A stretch of 64,000 nt of DNA from Veillonella absiana (GTDB lineage: Bacteria; Bacillota; Negativicutes; Veillonellales; Veillonellaceae). Of the stretch, positions 50,628 to 60,726 are shown in pieces. Numbering within the stretch: position 1 is the stretch's first letter; each line of letters starts with the position of its first letter. The DNA lies in assembly GCF_032970905.1 (NCBI RefSeq), contig NZ_JAWJZA010000004.1, one strand, 5' to 3'. The notes under the pieces are model-generated. The model was not told the origin of the DNA and ran no database searches. It saw only the letters and a program-made list of their open reading frames with translations. Both the position numbers and the translations under genes were made by a program.

Positions 50628-52922
50628 ATGAAAAAAACAATCATGCAATCTATTGAAGGGGGCCAACCATTTAAGGTGGAGGCGCCCTTTGTGCCTAGTG
50701 GGGACCAACCGCAGGCCATCGAATCCCTTACTGAGGGCATTAATCGTGGCGAGTGGGCACAAGTCTTACTCGGTGCTACTGGTACTGGTAAAACCTATAC
50801 AATGGCAAAGGTTATTGAAGCCGTTCAAAAACCGACACTCATCATTGCGCACAATAAAACATTGGCCGCGCAATTATGTAGCGAGTTTAAGAGCTTCTTT
50901 CCTAATAATGCCGTAGAATACTTTGTATCCTACTATGATTTCTACCAACCAGAGGCATATATTCCATCTAGTGATACCTATATCGAGAAGGATGCCTCTA
51001 TTAATGATGAAATCGATAAATTACGCCATAGTGCGACCATGAGCTTGTTCGAGCGCCGTGATGTCATCATCGTGGCCTCTGTGAGCTGTATTTACGGCTT
51101 GGGTGACCCTGAGGACTATTCGAAACTCGTATTGTCCTTACGATTGGGCCAAACGAAATCTCGCGATGAAATTTTGTCCAAGCTTGTAGATATTCAATAT
51201 ACTCGTAATGATATGAACTTTGTGCGTGGCACATTCCGCGTGCAAGGGGATACCATCGAGATTTTCCCAGCCGCCTATAGTGAAAGAGTGGTTCGCGTGG
51301 AACTCTTCGGTGATGAAATCGACCGCCTCGTGGAGGTGGATTCCCTCACTGGTGATGTCATTGCGGAACGTAAACACGTAGCGGTCTATCCAGCCTCTCA
51401 CTATGTAACAACAAAAGAGAAAATGGATATTGCGGTACAACGTATCGAAGAAGAATTAGAAGATCAACTAGCAATGTTGAAATCCAAGGACCGTTTGCTC
51501 GAGGCACAACGATTGGAACAACGCACGCGGTATGACATAGAGATGATGCAGGAAATGGGATATTGCTCGGGCATCGAAAACTATTCCCGTCATATGTCTG
51601 AACGTAAGGCAGGGGATGCACCGTATACGTTAATTGATTACTTCCCTGATGATTTCCTCATCATGGTGGATGAATCCCATGTGACGATGCCACAGGTGCG
51701 CGCCATGTATAATGGCGACCGAGCTCGTAAGGAATCCCTTATTGAATATGGTTTCCGTTTGCCGTCAGCACTGGATAACCGACCATTAAAATTTGAGGAA
51801 TTTGTAGAGCGTATTAATCAAATCGTATACGTATCTGCTACGCCAGGTCCCTATGAAATGGAAGTGGAAACGAATATTGCGGAGCAAATCATTCGTCCTA
51901 CAGGCTTATTGGATCCAACCATCGAAATGCGTCCTATTAAGGGCCAAATGGATGACCTTTTGGGGGAAATTCATGAACGAGCTAAGAAAAATGAGCGCGT
52001 TCTAGTAACGACATTGACTAAAAAAATGGCTGAAGATCTAACGGAATTCCTCAAGGAAATGGGCGTTCGCGTTCGTTATCTCCATTCCGATATCGTGACC
52101 ATCGAGCGGGCTGAAATCATTCGTGATTTGCGTGCCGGTGTCTTTGACGTATTGGTTGGCATTAACTTGCTTCGTGAAGGTCTCGACATGCCAGAGGTGT
52201 CCTTGGTGGCTATTCTAGATGCGGACAAGGAAGGGTTCTTGCGTTCTGATACGGCTATGATTCAAACCATTGGACGTGCCGCTCGTAATGAACACGGTCA
52301 CGTTATTATGTATGCGGACCGCATCACGGGTTCCATGCAACGTGCTATGGATGAAACAGAACGGCGTCGCGAGGTTCAACAGGCCTATAATACAGAGCGT
52401 AATATTACACCTACCACAATTAAAAAGGACGTTAAGGATCTCATTGAATTAACTAAATTGGATGATGATGGTACGGATATGATTGATCAATTATCCGATG
52501 ATACCATGGCTGATGCGTATGGTTCTGGTGAAAGCTCCGCCACACGCTCTAAATCTGGTGGACGTGGTCGCAAGACAGCTAGTAAATCGGGCGCCAGTGG
52601 CGCTAGTGCGTCTGGTTCCACTAATGGGCGTGGATCATCTAACGGTGGTACGCGAGGGGCAAAAGAAGTCTTGGTATATGACCAAGTCGCAGAATCTGCT
52701 TATGTGGCTGAATTAACGCCAGAAGAGTTATATAATAAAATTGAAAAAATGGATCGCGATATGAAGGCCGCAGCAAAACAATTAGACTTTGAACTGGCTG
52801 CAGAATTACGTGATACCTTAGGCGAATTACGCCAGCAATGGGCCGATATGCATAGTGCAAAGGACGGTAAACTGGTAAAACCAAAATCGACGACCCGAAA
52901 ACGGACTACGCCGAAAAAATAA
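50628..52922 (+). CDS. uvrB: Excinuclease ABC subunit B
   Basis: 764 residues against about 660-680 in most bacteria. Walker A GATGTGKTYTM, the damage-probing beta-hairpin YYDFYQPEAYIPSSDTYIEK, the helicase motifs VDESHVTMPQ, VYVSATPG and QTIGRAARN, and the C-terminal UVR motif KMDRDMKAAAKQLDFELAAE are all seen. The extra length is a Ser/Gly-rich, positively charged linker at about residues 610-680 between helicase and UVR. It loads on damaged DNA with UvrA and recruits UvrC. Ribosome site weak; the ATG is 11 bases after the previous gene. Confidence 0.97.
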   Translation: MKKTIMQSIEGGQPFKVEAPFVPSGDQPQAIESLTEGINRGEWAQVLLGATGTGKTYTMAKVIEAVQKPTLIIAHNKTLAAQLCSEFKSFFPNNAVEYFVSYYDFYQPEAYIPSSDTYIEKDASINDEIDKLRHSATMSLFERRDVIIVASVSCIYGLGDPEDYSKLVLSLRLGQTKSRDEILSKLVDIQYTRNDMNFVRGTFRVQGDTIEIFPAAYSERVVRVELFGDEIDRLVEVDSLTGDVIAERKHVAVYPASHYVTTKEKMDIAVQRIEEELEDQLAMLKSKDRLLEAQRLEQRTRYDIEMMQEMGYCSGIENYSRHMSERKAGDAPYTLIDYFPDDFLIMVDESHVTMPQVRAMYNGDRARKESLIEYGFRLPSALDNRPLKFEEFVERINQIVYVSATPGPYEMEVETNIAEQIIRPTGLLDPTIEMRPIKGQMDDLLGEIHERAKKNERVLVTTLTKKMAEDLTEFLKEMGVRVRYLHSDIVTIERAEIIRDLRAGVFDVLVGINLLREGLDMPEVSLVAILDADKEGFLRSDTAMIQTIGRAARNEHGHVIMYADRITGSMQRAMDETERRREVQQAYNTERNITPTTIKKDVKDLIELTKLDDDGTDMIDQLSDDTMADAYGSGESSATRSKSGGRGRKTASKSGASGASASGSTNGRGSSNGGTRGAKEVLVYDQVAESAYVAELTPEELYNKIEKMDRDMKAAAKQLDFELAAELRDTLGELRQQWADMHSAKDGKLVKPKSTTRKRTTPKK

Positions 52923-52925
52923 AAT

Positions 52926-52986
52926 AAGTAACGTGACTAGAGCTACTGATAGATTGTGATACATCCTGTATACTAGTTACGTTACT
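52926..52986. repeat. Inverted repeat between uvrB and uvrA
   Basis: Arms AAGTAACGTGACTAG (52926-52940) and CTAGTTACGTTACTT (52973-52987) are complementary with one G-T pair, around a 32-base loop, followed by TTTACT. It could be a weak terminator or a regulator site between uvrB and uvrA. I see no LexA-like GAAC-N4-GTTC motif. Confidence 0.6.
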
Positions 52987-53030
52987 TTTACTATAGTTAT
53001 TACCATATACACATATATGAAAGGTATAAC

Positions 53031-55880
53031 ATGAAGGACCAATTAATTGTTAAAGGGGCGCGTCAGCATAACCTTAAGAATATAGATATCGCTCTACCAA
53101 GGGACAAATTTATTGTCCTCACTGGTTTGAGTGGTTCCGGTAAATCGTCACTCGCCTTTGATACGATTTACGCGGAAGGGCAACGAAGATATGTAGAATC
53201 TCTATCTGCCTATGCCCGCCAATTTTTGGGGCAAATGGATAAGCCTGATGTAGACTACATTGAGGGGCTTTCACCAGCCATATCCATCGACCAAAAAACA
53301 ACGAGCCGTAACCCTCGTTCCACGGTGGGGACGGTAACAGAAATTTATGACTATTTGCGTTTGTTATTTGCACGTATCGGTCATGCCCATTGTCCAAATT
53401 GTGGTAAACCCATCACACAACAAACGATTCAACAAATGACGGATGATGTAATGAGTTTCCCAGAGGGGACAAAAATCCTCATTTTGGCACCTATGATTCA
53501 GGGCAAAAAAGGTGAACATAAATCCATATTTGAACAATTGCGTAAGGAGGGCTTTGCCCGTGCTCGCGTGGATGGTCAAGTGCGCACCTTGGATGAGGAC
53601 ATCTATTTAGAGAAAAATATAAAACATACCATCGACATTGTCGTTGACCGTCTCGTGGTGAAAGAAGGCATTGAAACGCGTCTCGCCGATTCCATGGAAA
53701 CCGCCGGCAAATGGGCGGAGGGCCTTGTGGTCGTGCAAGAGGTGGACGGACCTGAACACCTGTACAGCCAACATTTTGCTTGCTCAGATTGTCATATTTC
53801 CATTCCTAAAATCGAACCGCGTATGTTTTCCTTCAATAGCCCCTTTGGTGCCTGTCCTGCCTGTGCAGGTATTGGTAGCACCATGGAGGTCGATGAGGAA
53901 TTGGTGATTCCAGATGGTTCCATTTCCTTTGCCGACGGTGCGGTTCTTGCCTTGAGTTCCAATCCCAATGCGTGGTTTATGCGTCAATTAGAGGGCTTGT
54001 TGAAAGCCAATGGCTACTCGTTAGATAATTGCTACGATGAATTGCCTAAGGCGTTGCAACATAAAATCATGCATGGCACAACGGACAAAGTTGAATTTGA
54101 CTACGAAAACATGCGTGGTGAAATCAAGACATTCTTCACAGAATACGAGGGCATTTTGCCAATGATAAAACGCCGTCACAGTGAAGCTAGCACGGATACG
54201 ATGCGTGAAGAATTTGAAAAATTCATGTCCATTAAACCATGTACGACTTGTCATGGCGCTCGTTTGAAACCAGAAGTATTGGCTGTCTTGGTGGATGGTA
54301 AAAATATTGATGAAGTCACTGATTTTACCATTAAAGAAGCATTGGAATTCTTTACGGGTTTAGAATTGAGCGAACGTGAAAAAATCATCGGTGCTCAAAT
54401 TTTGAAGGAAATCAATGCCCGTCTTGGCTTCTTGAACAATGTAGGCTTGGATTACTTAACCATGAGCCGTAGCGCTGGTACATTATCTGGTGGGGAGGCC
54501 CAACGTATTCGTTTGGCTACCCAAATAGGTTCTGGTCTTGTAGGCGTATTATATATTCTTGATGAACCATCCATCGGTTTACATCAACGAGATAATGATC
54601 GCCTCATCGAAACATTGAAAGGCCTTCGTGATTTAGGTAATACATTGCTCGTTGTGGAACATGATGAGGATACGATGCGCTCCTCTGATTATCTTGTGGA
54701 CATTGGCCCTGGTGCTGGTGAACACGGTGGTCAAATCATCGCCCAAGGTCCTGTAGAAGATGTGATGAAGGTGGAGGAATCCATTACTGGACAATATCTG
54801 AGTGGGAAACGCTTTATTGCTCTCCCAGAAGAGCGCCGTAAACCTAGCAAGGCTTGCATCGAAATTCGTGGGGCCAAGGAAAATAACTTGCAAAACATCA
54901 ATGTGAAATTCCCTATCGGTCTATTCAATGTCGTTACAGGCGTGAGTGGCTCTGGTAAATCTACATTGATTAATGAAATTCTCTATAAAGGTTTAGCGAA
55001 TAAATTGTATCGTTCCTATCATCGCGTAGGGGAACATAAGGAAATCAAAGGCTTAGAGAATATTGATAAAATCATTAATATCGACCAAAGCCCAATCGGT
55101 CGTACACCGCGTTCCAATCCGGCCACCTATACAGGTGTATTCGATGCCATTCGTGAATTGTACAGTCAAACCCCAGAGGCCAAAATGCGTGGCTATAAAC
55201 AAGGGCGCTTTAGCTTTAACGTAAAAGGTGGCCGTTGTGAGGCCTGCCGTGGTGATGGTATTATCAAAATCGAAATGCATTTCCTACCTGACGTATACGT
55301 GCCATGTGAGGTATGTAAAGGTGATCGCTATAATCGCGAAACCCTTGAGGTAAAATATAAAGGTAAATCCATTGCTGACGTACTCGATATGACCGTCGAT
55401 GATGCTGTGGAATTCTTCGCCGCTATTCCTAAAATTTACCGTAAAATGGTGACACTCCAAGAGGTAGGCCTTGGCTATATTCGGTTAGGTCAACCAGCAA
55501 CGACATTATCTGGTGGTGAGGCACAACGTGTTAAACTCGCAACAGAATTGGCACGTCGCAGTACAGGCAAAACACTATATATCTTGGATGAACCGACAAC
55601 AGGCCTTCACGCTGAGGACATTCGTAAACTATTATCCGTATTACAACAACTTGTGGATGGTGGCGATACAGTTGTGGTTATCGAACATAATTTAGACGTT
55701 ATCAAAACGGCGGATTACATCATCGACCTTGGCCCAGAGGGCGGTAACCGCGGTGGCACTATCGTAGCCACAGGTACACCTGAGGACATTTGCAAGGTGA
55801 AAGAAAGCTATACCGGCAAATTCCTAAAACCTGTGTTGGAACAAACCAAGAAATTTATGAAAGTTGCCGCTAAGAAATAA
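53031..55880 (+). CDS. uvrA: Excinuclease ABC subunit A
   Basis: 949 residues, full length. Two ABC halves: Walker A GLSGSGKSSLAFDTIYAEGQ and GVSGSGKSTLINEILY; signatures GTLSGGEAQRIRLATQIG and TTLSGGEAQRVKLATELA. Zinc modules are at CPNCGK, CSDCH with CPACAG, CTTCHG, and CEACRG with CEVCKG. It recognises DNA damage and loads UvrB. The ATG at 53031 has AAAGG at a longish distance. Confidence 0.98.
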   Translation: MKDQLIVKGARQHNLKNIDIALPRDKFIVLTGLSGSGKSSLAFDTIYAEGQRRYVESLSAYARQFLGQMDKPDVDYIEGLSPAISIDQKTTSRNPRSTVGTVTEIYDYLRLLFARIGHAHCPNCGKPITQQTIQQMTDDVMSFPEGTKILILAPMIQGKKGEHKSIFEQLRKEGFARARVDGQVRTLDEDIYLEKNIKHTIDIVVDRLVVKEGIETRLADSMETAGKWAEGLVVVQEVDGPEHLYSQHFACSDCHISIPKIEPRMFSFNSPFGACPACAGIGSTMEVDEELVIPDGSISFADGAVLALSSNPNAWFMRQLEGLLKANGYSLDNCYDELPKALQHKIMHGTTDKVEFDYENMRGEIKTFFTEYEGILPMIKRRHSEASTDTMREEFEKFMSIKPCTTCHGARLKPEVLAVLVDGKNIDEVTDFTIKEALEFFTGLELSEREKIIGAQILKEINARLGFLNNVGLDYLTMSRSAGTLSGGEAQRIRLATQIGSGLVGVLYILDEPSIGLHQRDNDRLIETLKGLRDLGNTLLVVEHDEDTMRSSDYLVDIGPGAGEHGGQIIAQGPVEDVMKVEESITGQYLSGKRFIALPEERRKPSKACIEIRGAKENNLQNINVKFPIGLFNVVTGVSGSGKSTLINEILYKGLANKLYRSYHRVGEHKEIKGLENIDKIINIDQSPIGRTPRSNPATYTGVFDAIRELYSQTPEAKMRGYKQGRFSFNVKGGRCEACRGDGIIKIEMHFLPDVYVPCEVCKGDRYNRETLEVKYKGKSIADVLDMTVDDAVEFFAAIPKIYRKMVTLQEVGLGYIRLGQPATTLSGGEAQRVKLATELARRSTGKTLYILDEPTTGLHAEDIRKLLSVLQQLVDGGDTVVVIEHNLDVIKTADYIIDLGPEGGNRGGTIVATGTPEDICKVKESYTGKFLKPVLEQTKKFMKVAAKK

Positions 55881-55892
55881 GAAAGGACGTAC

Positions 55893-57722
55893 ATGGTTTC
55901 TGAAGAATTATTAGAAAAGGTGAGCCATCTGCCAACGACACCCGGTGTGTATCTGTGGCATGATAAATACAATCGAATCATCTATGTAGGCAAAGCCATC
56001 AATTTGCGGAATCGTGTGCGTTCCTATGTTCGTCAGGATGCAAATCGGGCGCCGAAGGTAACGGCTATGATGCGCCGCGCCGTAGATGTGGAAATTATCC
56101 AAACGAAAACGGAGATGGAGGCACTCATCCTCGAAAACACCCTCATTAAGGAGCATCATCCAAAATACAATATCATGCTCCGCGATGATAAAACCTATCC
56201 GTACATCAAGGTGTCCGTGCAGGAGGATTTCCCTCGCGTGTACATGACGCGCCGCATGGAACGAGATGGGGCCAAATATTTTGGACCTTTCACAGACGTA
56301 ACGGCGGTGCATCAAGTGCTGAAATTACTGTACCTCTATTATCCATTGCGCACATGCCGTTCCATGAAGGTGGACCGTCCGTGTCTACAGTATCACATGC
56401 ATTATTGCGAGGCCCCTTGTGTGGGATTGGTGAAAGCTGAAAAATACCGCACCTACATCGATGAGGTAATGCAGTTATTTGAAGGCAAGCATACACCATT
56501 GCTAGATACAATTCAGAAAAAAATGGAAGATGCGGCAGAGCAGTTGGAATTTGAACAGGCTGCCAGATATCGTGATCAATTGACGAGCATCGGTAAAATC
56601 CAAGAAAAACAACGTATGGTAACCCAGAGAGGTGATCTGGATGTGCTTGGCATTGCCATGGAAGGTAATTTGGCATGCGTTCAATTGCTCTTCATCCGTG
56701 GTGGGCGTCTGCTAGGTCGTGAGAACTATTTCGTCAATACTGAAGGCGATGAAGCTGAAATAATTATGACGGAATTTATCAAACAATACTATGGTTCTAC
56801 CACATTCATTCCGAAGGAATTATTGCTGCCTATGGAAAGTTCCGAGCAACAATTATTTACGGAATGGTTTACTGATATGAAAGGCCAAAATGTAGATATA
56901 TCCGTGCCACAGCGTGGTTACAAGAAGGATATGATCAACATGGCCCATGAAAATGCTCAAACCTTCCTCAATGAACGCCGCCGTCAGTGGCAACATGAAA
57001 TCGATAAAACTGGTGGTGCTGTGAAACGCTTGGCAGAGGTACTTGATTTACCTCGTTTGCCGGAACGTATGGAATGCTTTGATATTTCCCATACCCAAGG
57101 TGCGGAAACGGTGGCATCTATGGTTGTATTCGAAGGTGGTAAACCAGCAAAGAAGGAATATCGTCGCTTCAAGTTGAAAACCACCCAAGGCAAGCCAGAT
57201 GACTTTAAATCCATGGCTGAAATCATGGAACGTCGTTATGGCAATGAAACAGATTGGCCTATGCCAGACCTCATCGTTATCGATGGTGGTAAAGGGCAGT
57301 TAAATGCTGCTTTGCCATTGATTCGCCAAGTAGGTGTTGTGGATGTACCAGTTATTTCCTTGGCAAAACGAATCGAAGAAGTATTCGTGGAAGGTAAATC
57401 AGATAGTATTATCCTGTCTCACCATACGCCAGAACTACAACTACTCCAACAAATTCGTGACGAAGCCCATCGCTTTGCTATTACCTATCATAGAAAACTC
57501 CGTGGTAAACGTAATCTTGAATCCATCCTTGATCATATCGAAGGCATTGGACCAAAACGCAGACAAGCACTGTGGAAAGAATTTGGTACGTTGGAGAAGA
57601 TGAAAGAAGCGAGTGTGGAGGAATTAGAGCAGGTGGAATCTATGAACCGGAAATCCGCACAGACGCTTTATAATTTCTTCCGAATGAGCAAAGCCGAAAA
57701 ACAAGAGGTGCTTAGACCGTAA
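55893..57722 (+). CDS. uvrC: Excinuclease ABC subunit C
   Basis: 609 residues. The GIY-YIG nuclease is at the N-terminus (PGVYLWHDKYNRIIYVGKA), followed by a UVR motif (QLEFEQAARYRDQL, near 215), the RNase H-like second nuclease (MECFDISHTQG, VIDGGKGQL) and the C-terminal helix-hairpin-helix (IEGIGPKRRQALWKEFG). It makes the two incisions around the lesion. GAAAGGACG precedes the ATG, 12 bases after uvrA. uvrB, uvrA and uvrC together form the complete nucleotide-excision set. Confidence 0.98.
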   Translation: MVSEELLEKVSHLPTTPGVYLWHDKYNRIIYVGKAINLRNRVRSYVRQDANRAPKVTAMMRRAVDVEIIQTKTEMEALILENTLIKEHHPKYNIMLRDDKTYPYIKVSVQEDFPRVYMTRRMERDGAKYFGPFTDVTAVHQVLKLLYLYYPLRTCRSMKVDRPCLQYHMHYCEAPCVGLVKAEKYRTYIDEVMQLFEGKHTPLLDTIQKKMEDAAEQLEFEQAARYRDQLTSIGKIQEKQRMVTQRGDLDVLGIAMEGNLACVQLLFIRGGRLLGRENYFVNTEGDEAEIIMTEFIKQYYGSTTFIPKELLLPMESSEQQLFTEWFTDMKGQNVDISVPQRGYKKDMINMAHENAQTFLNERRRQWQHEIDKTGGAVKRLAEVLDLPRLPERMECFDISHTQGAETVASMVVFEGGKPAKKEYRRFKLKTTQGKPDDFKSMAEIMERRYGNETDWPMPDLIVIDGGKGQLNAALPLIRQVGVVDVPVISLAKRIEEVFVEGKSDSIILSHHTPELQLLQQIRDEAHRFAITYHRKLRGKRNLESILDHIEGIGPKRRQALWKEFGTLEKMKEASVEELEQVESMNRKSAQTLYNFFRMSKAEKQEVLRP

Positions 57723-57873
57723 ATTGCTATAAGCTGTAACATAAAATTCCTCTTTCTCCTACATACCTAAATCACCACCAACTAATCTTGGACGATGTTC
57801 AAGTGTGTACCGTGCTTGGGATTTTATTCTATCGCCAAGGAGGCTTGTAAATCGCAACATAAGGAATAAGGTA

Positions 57874-58030
57874 ATAATTTGTCAGAGTTGGGATAGGACT
57901 AAATTAATCTCAAAGTATAAAAGGATAGCCCCCTCTTTTTAACGCGCCTTAGAGCTTTGCTCTTTGAAGCGAGAAAATGAGGGGGCTATCCTTTTGATTG
58001 AATTTGATTAAACCAACTCTGACAAATTAT
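57874..58030. repeat. Nested palindrome between convergent uvrC and the MATE gene
   Basis: Outer arms 57874-57891 and 58013-58030 are perfect 18-base inverted repeats (ATAATTTGTCAGAGTTGG and complement). Inner arms 57919-57935 and 57979-57995 are perfect 17-base repeats (AAAAGGATAGCCCCCTC and complement) with a 43-base loop; T residues follow the left arm. Arms, spacing and the GGATA-CCC core resemble 29117-29260. The inner stem can act as a terminator. The rest of the gap, 57723-57873, holds nothing I recognise. Confidence 0.85.
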
Positions 58031-58032
58031 GG

Positions 58033-59373
58033 TTATCTCTTATGTTGGATATACCAGGCCCGAGCCGTAAATAAAATCCCAGCCACGGACACACTGGAAA
58101 GGAGTCCAATCCAGACACCATACGGCCCATACTCCGGCATCCTACTTAATATATACGCCACAGGGAAGCATACGCCCCAATAGGAGAATAGTGAGATATA
58201 GGAGATGATGCGTACATCTTTGTAGGCTCGTAAAATACCTTGTAATGGTGTACCGAAGGCATCGATAACGGCAAAGAATACAGCATAGGATAGAAAGCTC
58301 ATAATCAAATCGAATACTACTGGATCGGAGGTGAATAGGCCGGCAATGTTTTCCATATGTGTGAAGGAGTAGGAGCAGAGTAATGTAGCTACGATTAGTG
58401 CAAAAATACGTGCAATGTAGGCGTATTGGCGCGCTTCTTTTGGCTTGCCTGCACCTAGTTCATAGGCAACCGCGATAGTGGCAGCCATACTAATGCTCAA
58501 TGGGAAACAGTAAAATATATTGGTGAAGCTCAAGGCAGATTGATGAGCAGCCACAACAGCGGTGCCGAATTGAACCATCAATAGACCGGCAATACTAAAA
58601 ATACTTGTTTCAAAGAAGATGGAAAAACCAATAGGTAAACCGATTTGTAATTGTTCACGAATATAGGTCCAGGAGGGTAATTTCCAGTTGGAGAAAATAT
58701 TATATTCTTTAAATGTAGGATGGAAAATGAGGACTAAACTGTAGAGAATAAAATTACTCCAACAAGTAATAGCTGTGGCATAACCTGCGCCGATGCCACC
58801 AAGCTCAGGAAGGCCAAAGTGGCCAAAGATCAAGGCATAGTTAAAGAATACATTAAGGACAAATCCAAAGACTACGATGGCCATGGAAAAATGAGTTAAT
58901 CCATGAGAGTCGATAATATTCCGTAATGTGCAACCCCATAAAATAGGGAAGAGGCCGATAGAGAAAGCTTTCAAATAGAAGACGCAAATTTCATAAGCTG
59001 CTGGTTCCATATTAAGATATAGTAAAAATGGCTTCATTCCAAAGTATCCCAGTAACCATAGTAATAGAGCTAGACCAGTGGCAATATAGAGACCCTCTTT
59101 AGTGATGTTGCCGATATGTTTGATTTTTCGCCCCCCTAATAGTTGGGATACGATTGGTGTGATGCCTAGTAATATGCCCATCATAAAGGTGTAGAGGGCA
59201 ATCCAGATATTATATCCGATGGATACGCCGGCTAGATCGACGGTGCCGTATTGCCCGGTGAGAAAGATGGCAATGAATGAGCCACCTAGCAGCGCAAATT
59301 GTGTCACTGCCATCGGTGTAAAGAGGCGGATAAACATGATTATTTTATCTATAATCGTATTAGTTGGATTCAT
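58033..59373 (-). CDS. MATE family multidrug/metabolite exporter
   Basis: 446 residues, twelve hydrophobic segments. Typical MATE features include VTQFALLGGSFIAIFLTGQYG and IALYTFMMGILLGITPIVSQLLG in the N-half, and QIGLPIGFSIFFETSIFS in the second half. These exporters use Na+ or H+ gradients; the substrate is unknown. AAGGAGATTTC precedes the ATG on the minus strand. Its 3' end abuts the palindrome shared with uvrC. Confidence 0.93.
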   Translation of the reverse strand: MNPTNTIIDKIIMFIRLFTPMAVTQFALLGGSFIAIFLTGQYGTVDLAGVSIGYNIWIALYTFMMGILLGITPIVSQLLGGRKIKHIGNITKEGLYIATGLALLLWLLGYFGMKPFLLYLNMEPAAYEICVFYLKAFSIGLFPILWGCTLRNIIDSHGLTHFSMAIVVFGFVLNVFFNYALIFGHFGLPELGGIGAGYATAITCWSNFILYSLVLIFHPTFKEYNIFSNWKLPSWTYIREQLQIGLPIGFSIFFETSIFSIAGLLMVQFGTAVVAAHQSALSFTNIFYCFPLSISMAATIAVAYELGAGKPKEARQYAYIARIFALIVATLLCSYSFTHMENIAGLFTSDPVVFDLIMSFLSYAVFFAVIDAFGTPLQGILRAYKDVRIISYISLFSYWGVCFPVAYILSRMPEYGPYGVWIGLLSSVSVAGILFTARAWYIQHKR

Positions 59374-59594
59374 GAAATCTCCTTAATCCAAAATAAAAAG
59401 CAAACTATGTGTAGGCACACAGATTGCTATGATTGTACTTTCAGCATTACGCTTTTAATTGATATATATAGTATAGCAGAGTAGATGGAAATAAGGTAGC
59501 ATTGAGAAAACTATAGAATTTATTGTGCTGAAGGTATTAAATAATAATGATGTAGTATGCATTATTTATTGATATGTAAATTTTGATAAAACCA

Positions 59595-59624
59595 TTGATT
59601 TAATATCTATTTTTTTAGTATAAT
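59595..59624 (+). promoter_or_regulatory. Sigma-A promoter and structured leader of the first TerC gene
   Basis: TTGATT, 18 bases, TATAAT, with the predicted start near 59632. The leader contains hairpins (CCAT/ATGG within CACTG/CAGTG, then ACATCTG/CAGATGT). It lacks the GGGGAGTAG motif of the manganese yybP-ykoY riboswitch. The rest of the 59374-59746 gap shows nothing else. Confidence 0.7.
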
Positions 59625-59746
59625 TAATATATTCGATATAGTCATGAGGATACACTGAAACCATGTTCAATGGATTATGAGCAGGATAACAGTGTAATAC
59701 ATCTGCGTGAAATTGCTACAGATGTGATTAATTAGGAGGAAAATCA

Positions 59747-60457
59747 TTGGATTATTTTAGTGCAGCCGGTATATTAGCTATTGTTCAAATCATTTTGATC
59801 GATATTTTGTTAGCCGGAGATAATGCTATTGTTATTGGTATGGCGGCTCGTAATTTGCCAGCACATTTACAAAAGAAAGCTATTTTCTGGGGTACATTTG
59901 GTGCTATCGCGTTGCGTTTAATTATGGCATTCCTATTCGTAGAGGCCATCAACAATATTCCAGCATTACGTTTAGTGGGCGGTCTTTTGTTATTATGGAT
60001 TGGCTACAAACTTGTAGCTGGTGATGATTCTGAGCATAATGTAGAGGCTAAGGATAATCTTCGTGCAGCTATTACAACAATCGTTATTGCCGATGGTATT
60101 ATGGGCATAGATAATGTATTGGGCGTAGTGGGTGTCGCAGGTGGCGACATGATGCTTGTAGCTGGAGGTATGCTTATCACTGTACCTATCATCGTATACG
60201 GTAGTACATTGTTCGTGAAAATCATTGAACGCTTCCCAATTATCCTATACGTAGGTGGCGGTATTCTTGCGTGGGTTGGCGCGGCTATGAGTCTTGAGGA
60301 TAACTTGATTAAACATACAGTGGAACCATATGCATTGGCGATTAAAATTGCCGCAGTGGTGCTTGTGTTAGGTATTAGTCTCTTGGTGAAAGCTAAGCTT
60401 GTGTTAGGTATTAGTCTCTTGGTGAAAGCTAAAAAGAATAAGCAAATAGCTGAATAA
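59747..60457 (+). CDS. TerC/YjbE-family membrane protein
   Basis: 236 residues from a TTG with AGGAGGAAAA upstream. Seven hydrophobic segments carry the TerC signatures IDILLAGDNAIVIGMAARNLP and GIMGIDNVLGVVGVAGGD with conserved Asp residues. The family is linked to metal (Mn2+) export during protein secretion. Near the C-terminus the 12-residue block LVLGISLLVKAK is repeated in tandem because of an exact 36-bp duplication (60361-60432). A related TerC gene follows. Confidence 0.88.
   Translation: MDYFSAAGILAIVQIILIDILLAGDNAIVIGMAARNLPAHLQKKAIFWGTFGAIALRLIMAFLFVEAINNIPALRLVGGLLLLWIGYKLVAGDDSEHNVEAKDNLRAAITTIVIADGIMGIDNVLGVVGVAGGDMMLVAGGMLITVPIIVYGSTLFVKIIERFPIILYVGGGILAWVGAAMSLEDNLIKHTVEPYALAIKIAAVVLVLGISLLVKAKLVLGISLLVKAKKNKQIAE
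60361..60432 (+). repeat. Exact 36-bp tandem duplication in the first TerC gene
   Basis: Two identical 36-bp copies (60361-60396 and 60397-60432) keep the reading frame and duplicate 12 residues in the last transmembrane segment. The terminator arm at 60580-60598 has a similar string (CTCTTAGTGAAAGCTAGCTT). Confidence 0.97.
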
Positions 60458-60574
60458 TAATTGGAAATATTCAAGTAAGTATGTGAATAACAATTCCAAT
60501 ATGTTCATGAATTACCTGAATAATAAATACAATATGATTCAGGATAATTAATACGATTCAACATAATTAATAGG

Positions 60575-60616
60575 ATCCCTCTTAGTGAAAGCTAGCTTTC
60601 ACCAGGAGGGATTTTT
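60575..60616 (+). terminator. Terminator after the first TerC gene
   Basis: ATCCCTC and GTGAAAGC pair with GCTTTCAC and GAGGGAT around a two-base loop with a small internal mismatch; TTTTTCT follows. The gap 60458-60726 otherwise holds only AT-rich repeats of CAATA/ATAATT type. Confidence 0.9.
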
Positions 60617-60726
60617 CTATACTACCTATAGTCGATAGCACTATAATTATGCTATACTACAAGGTAGATTATTAAGAAAATAAATAATAGAAACCTAAGT
60701 TGGATTGAGTATGAGGGGTTGGAAAT

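Noticed and set aside
52926..52986. SOS/LexA box at the uvrA promoter
   Set aside because: No GAAC-N4-GTTC or CTG-N10-CAG motif seen; the inverted repeat there fits a hairpin better.
59632..59746. Manganese (yybP-ykoY) riboswitch upstream of the TerC gene
   Set aside because: The GGGGAGTAG core expected for this class is missing, although the gene family fits.
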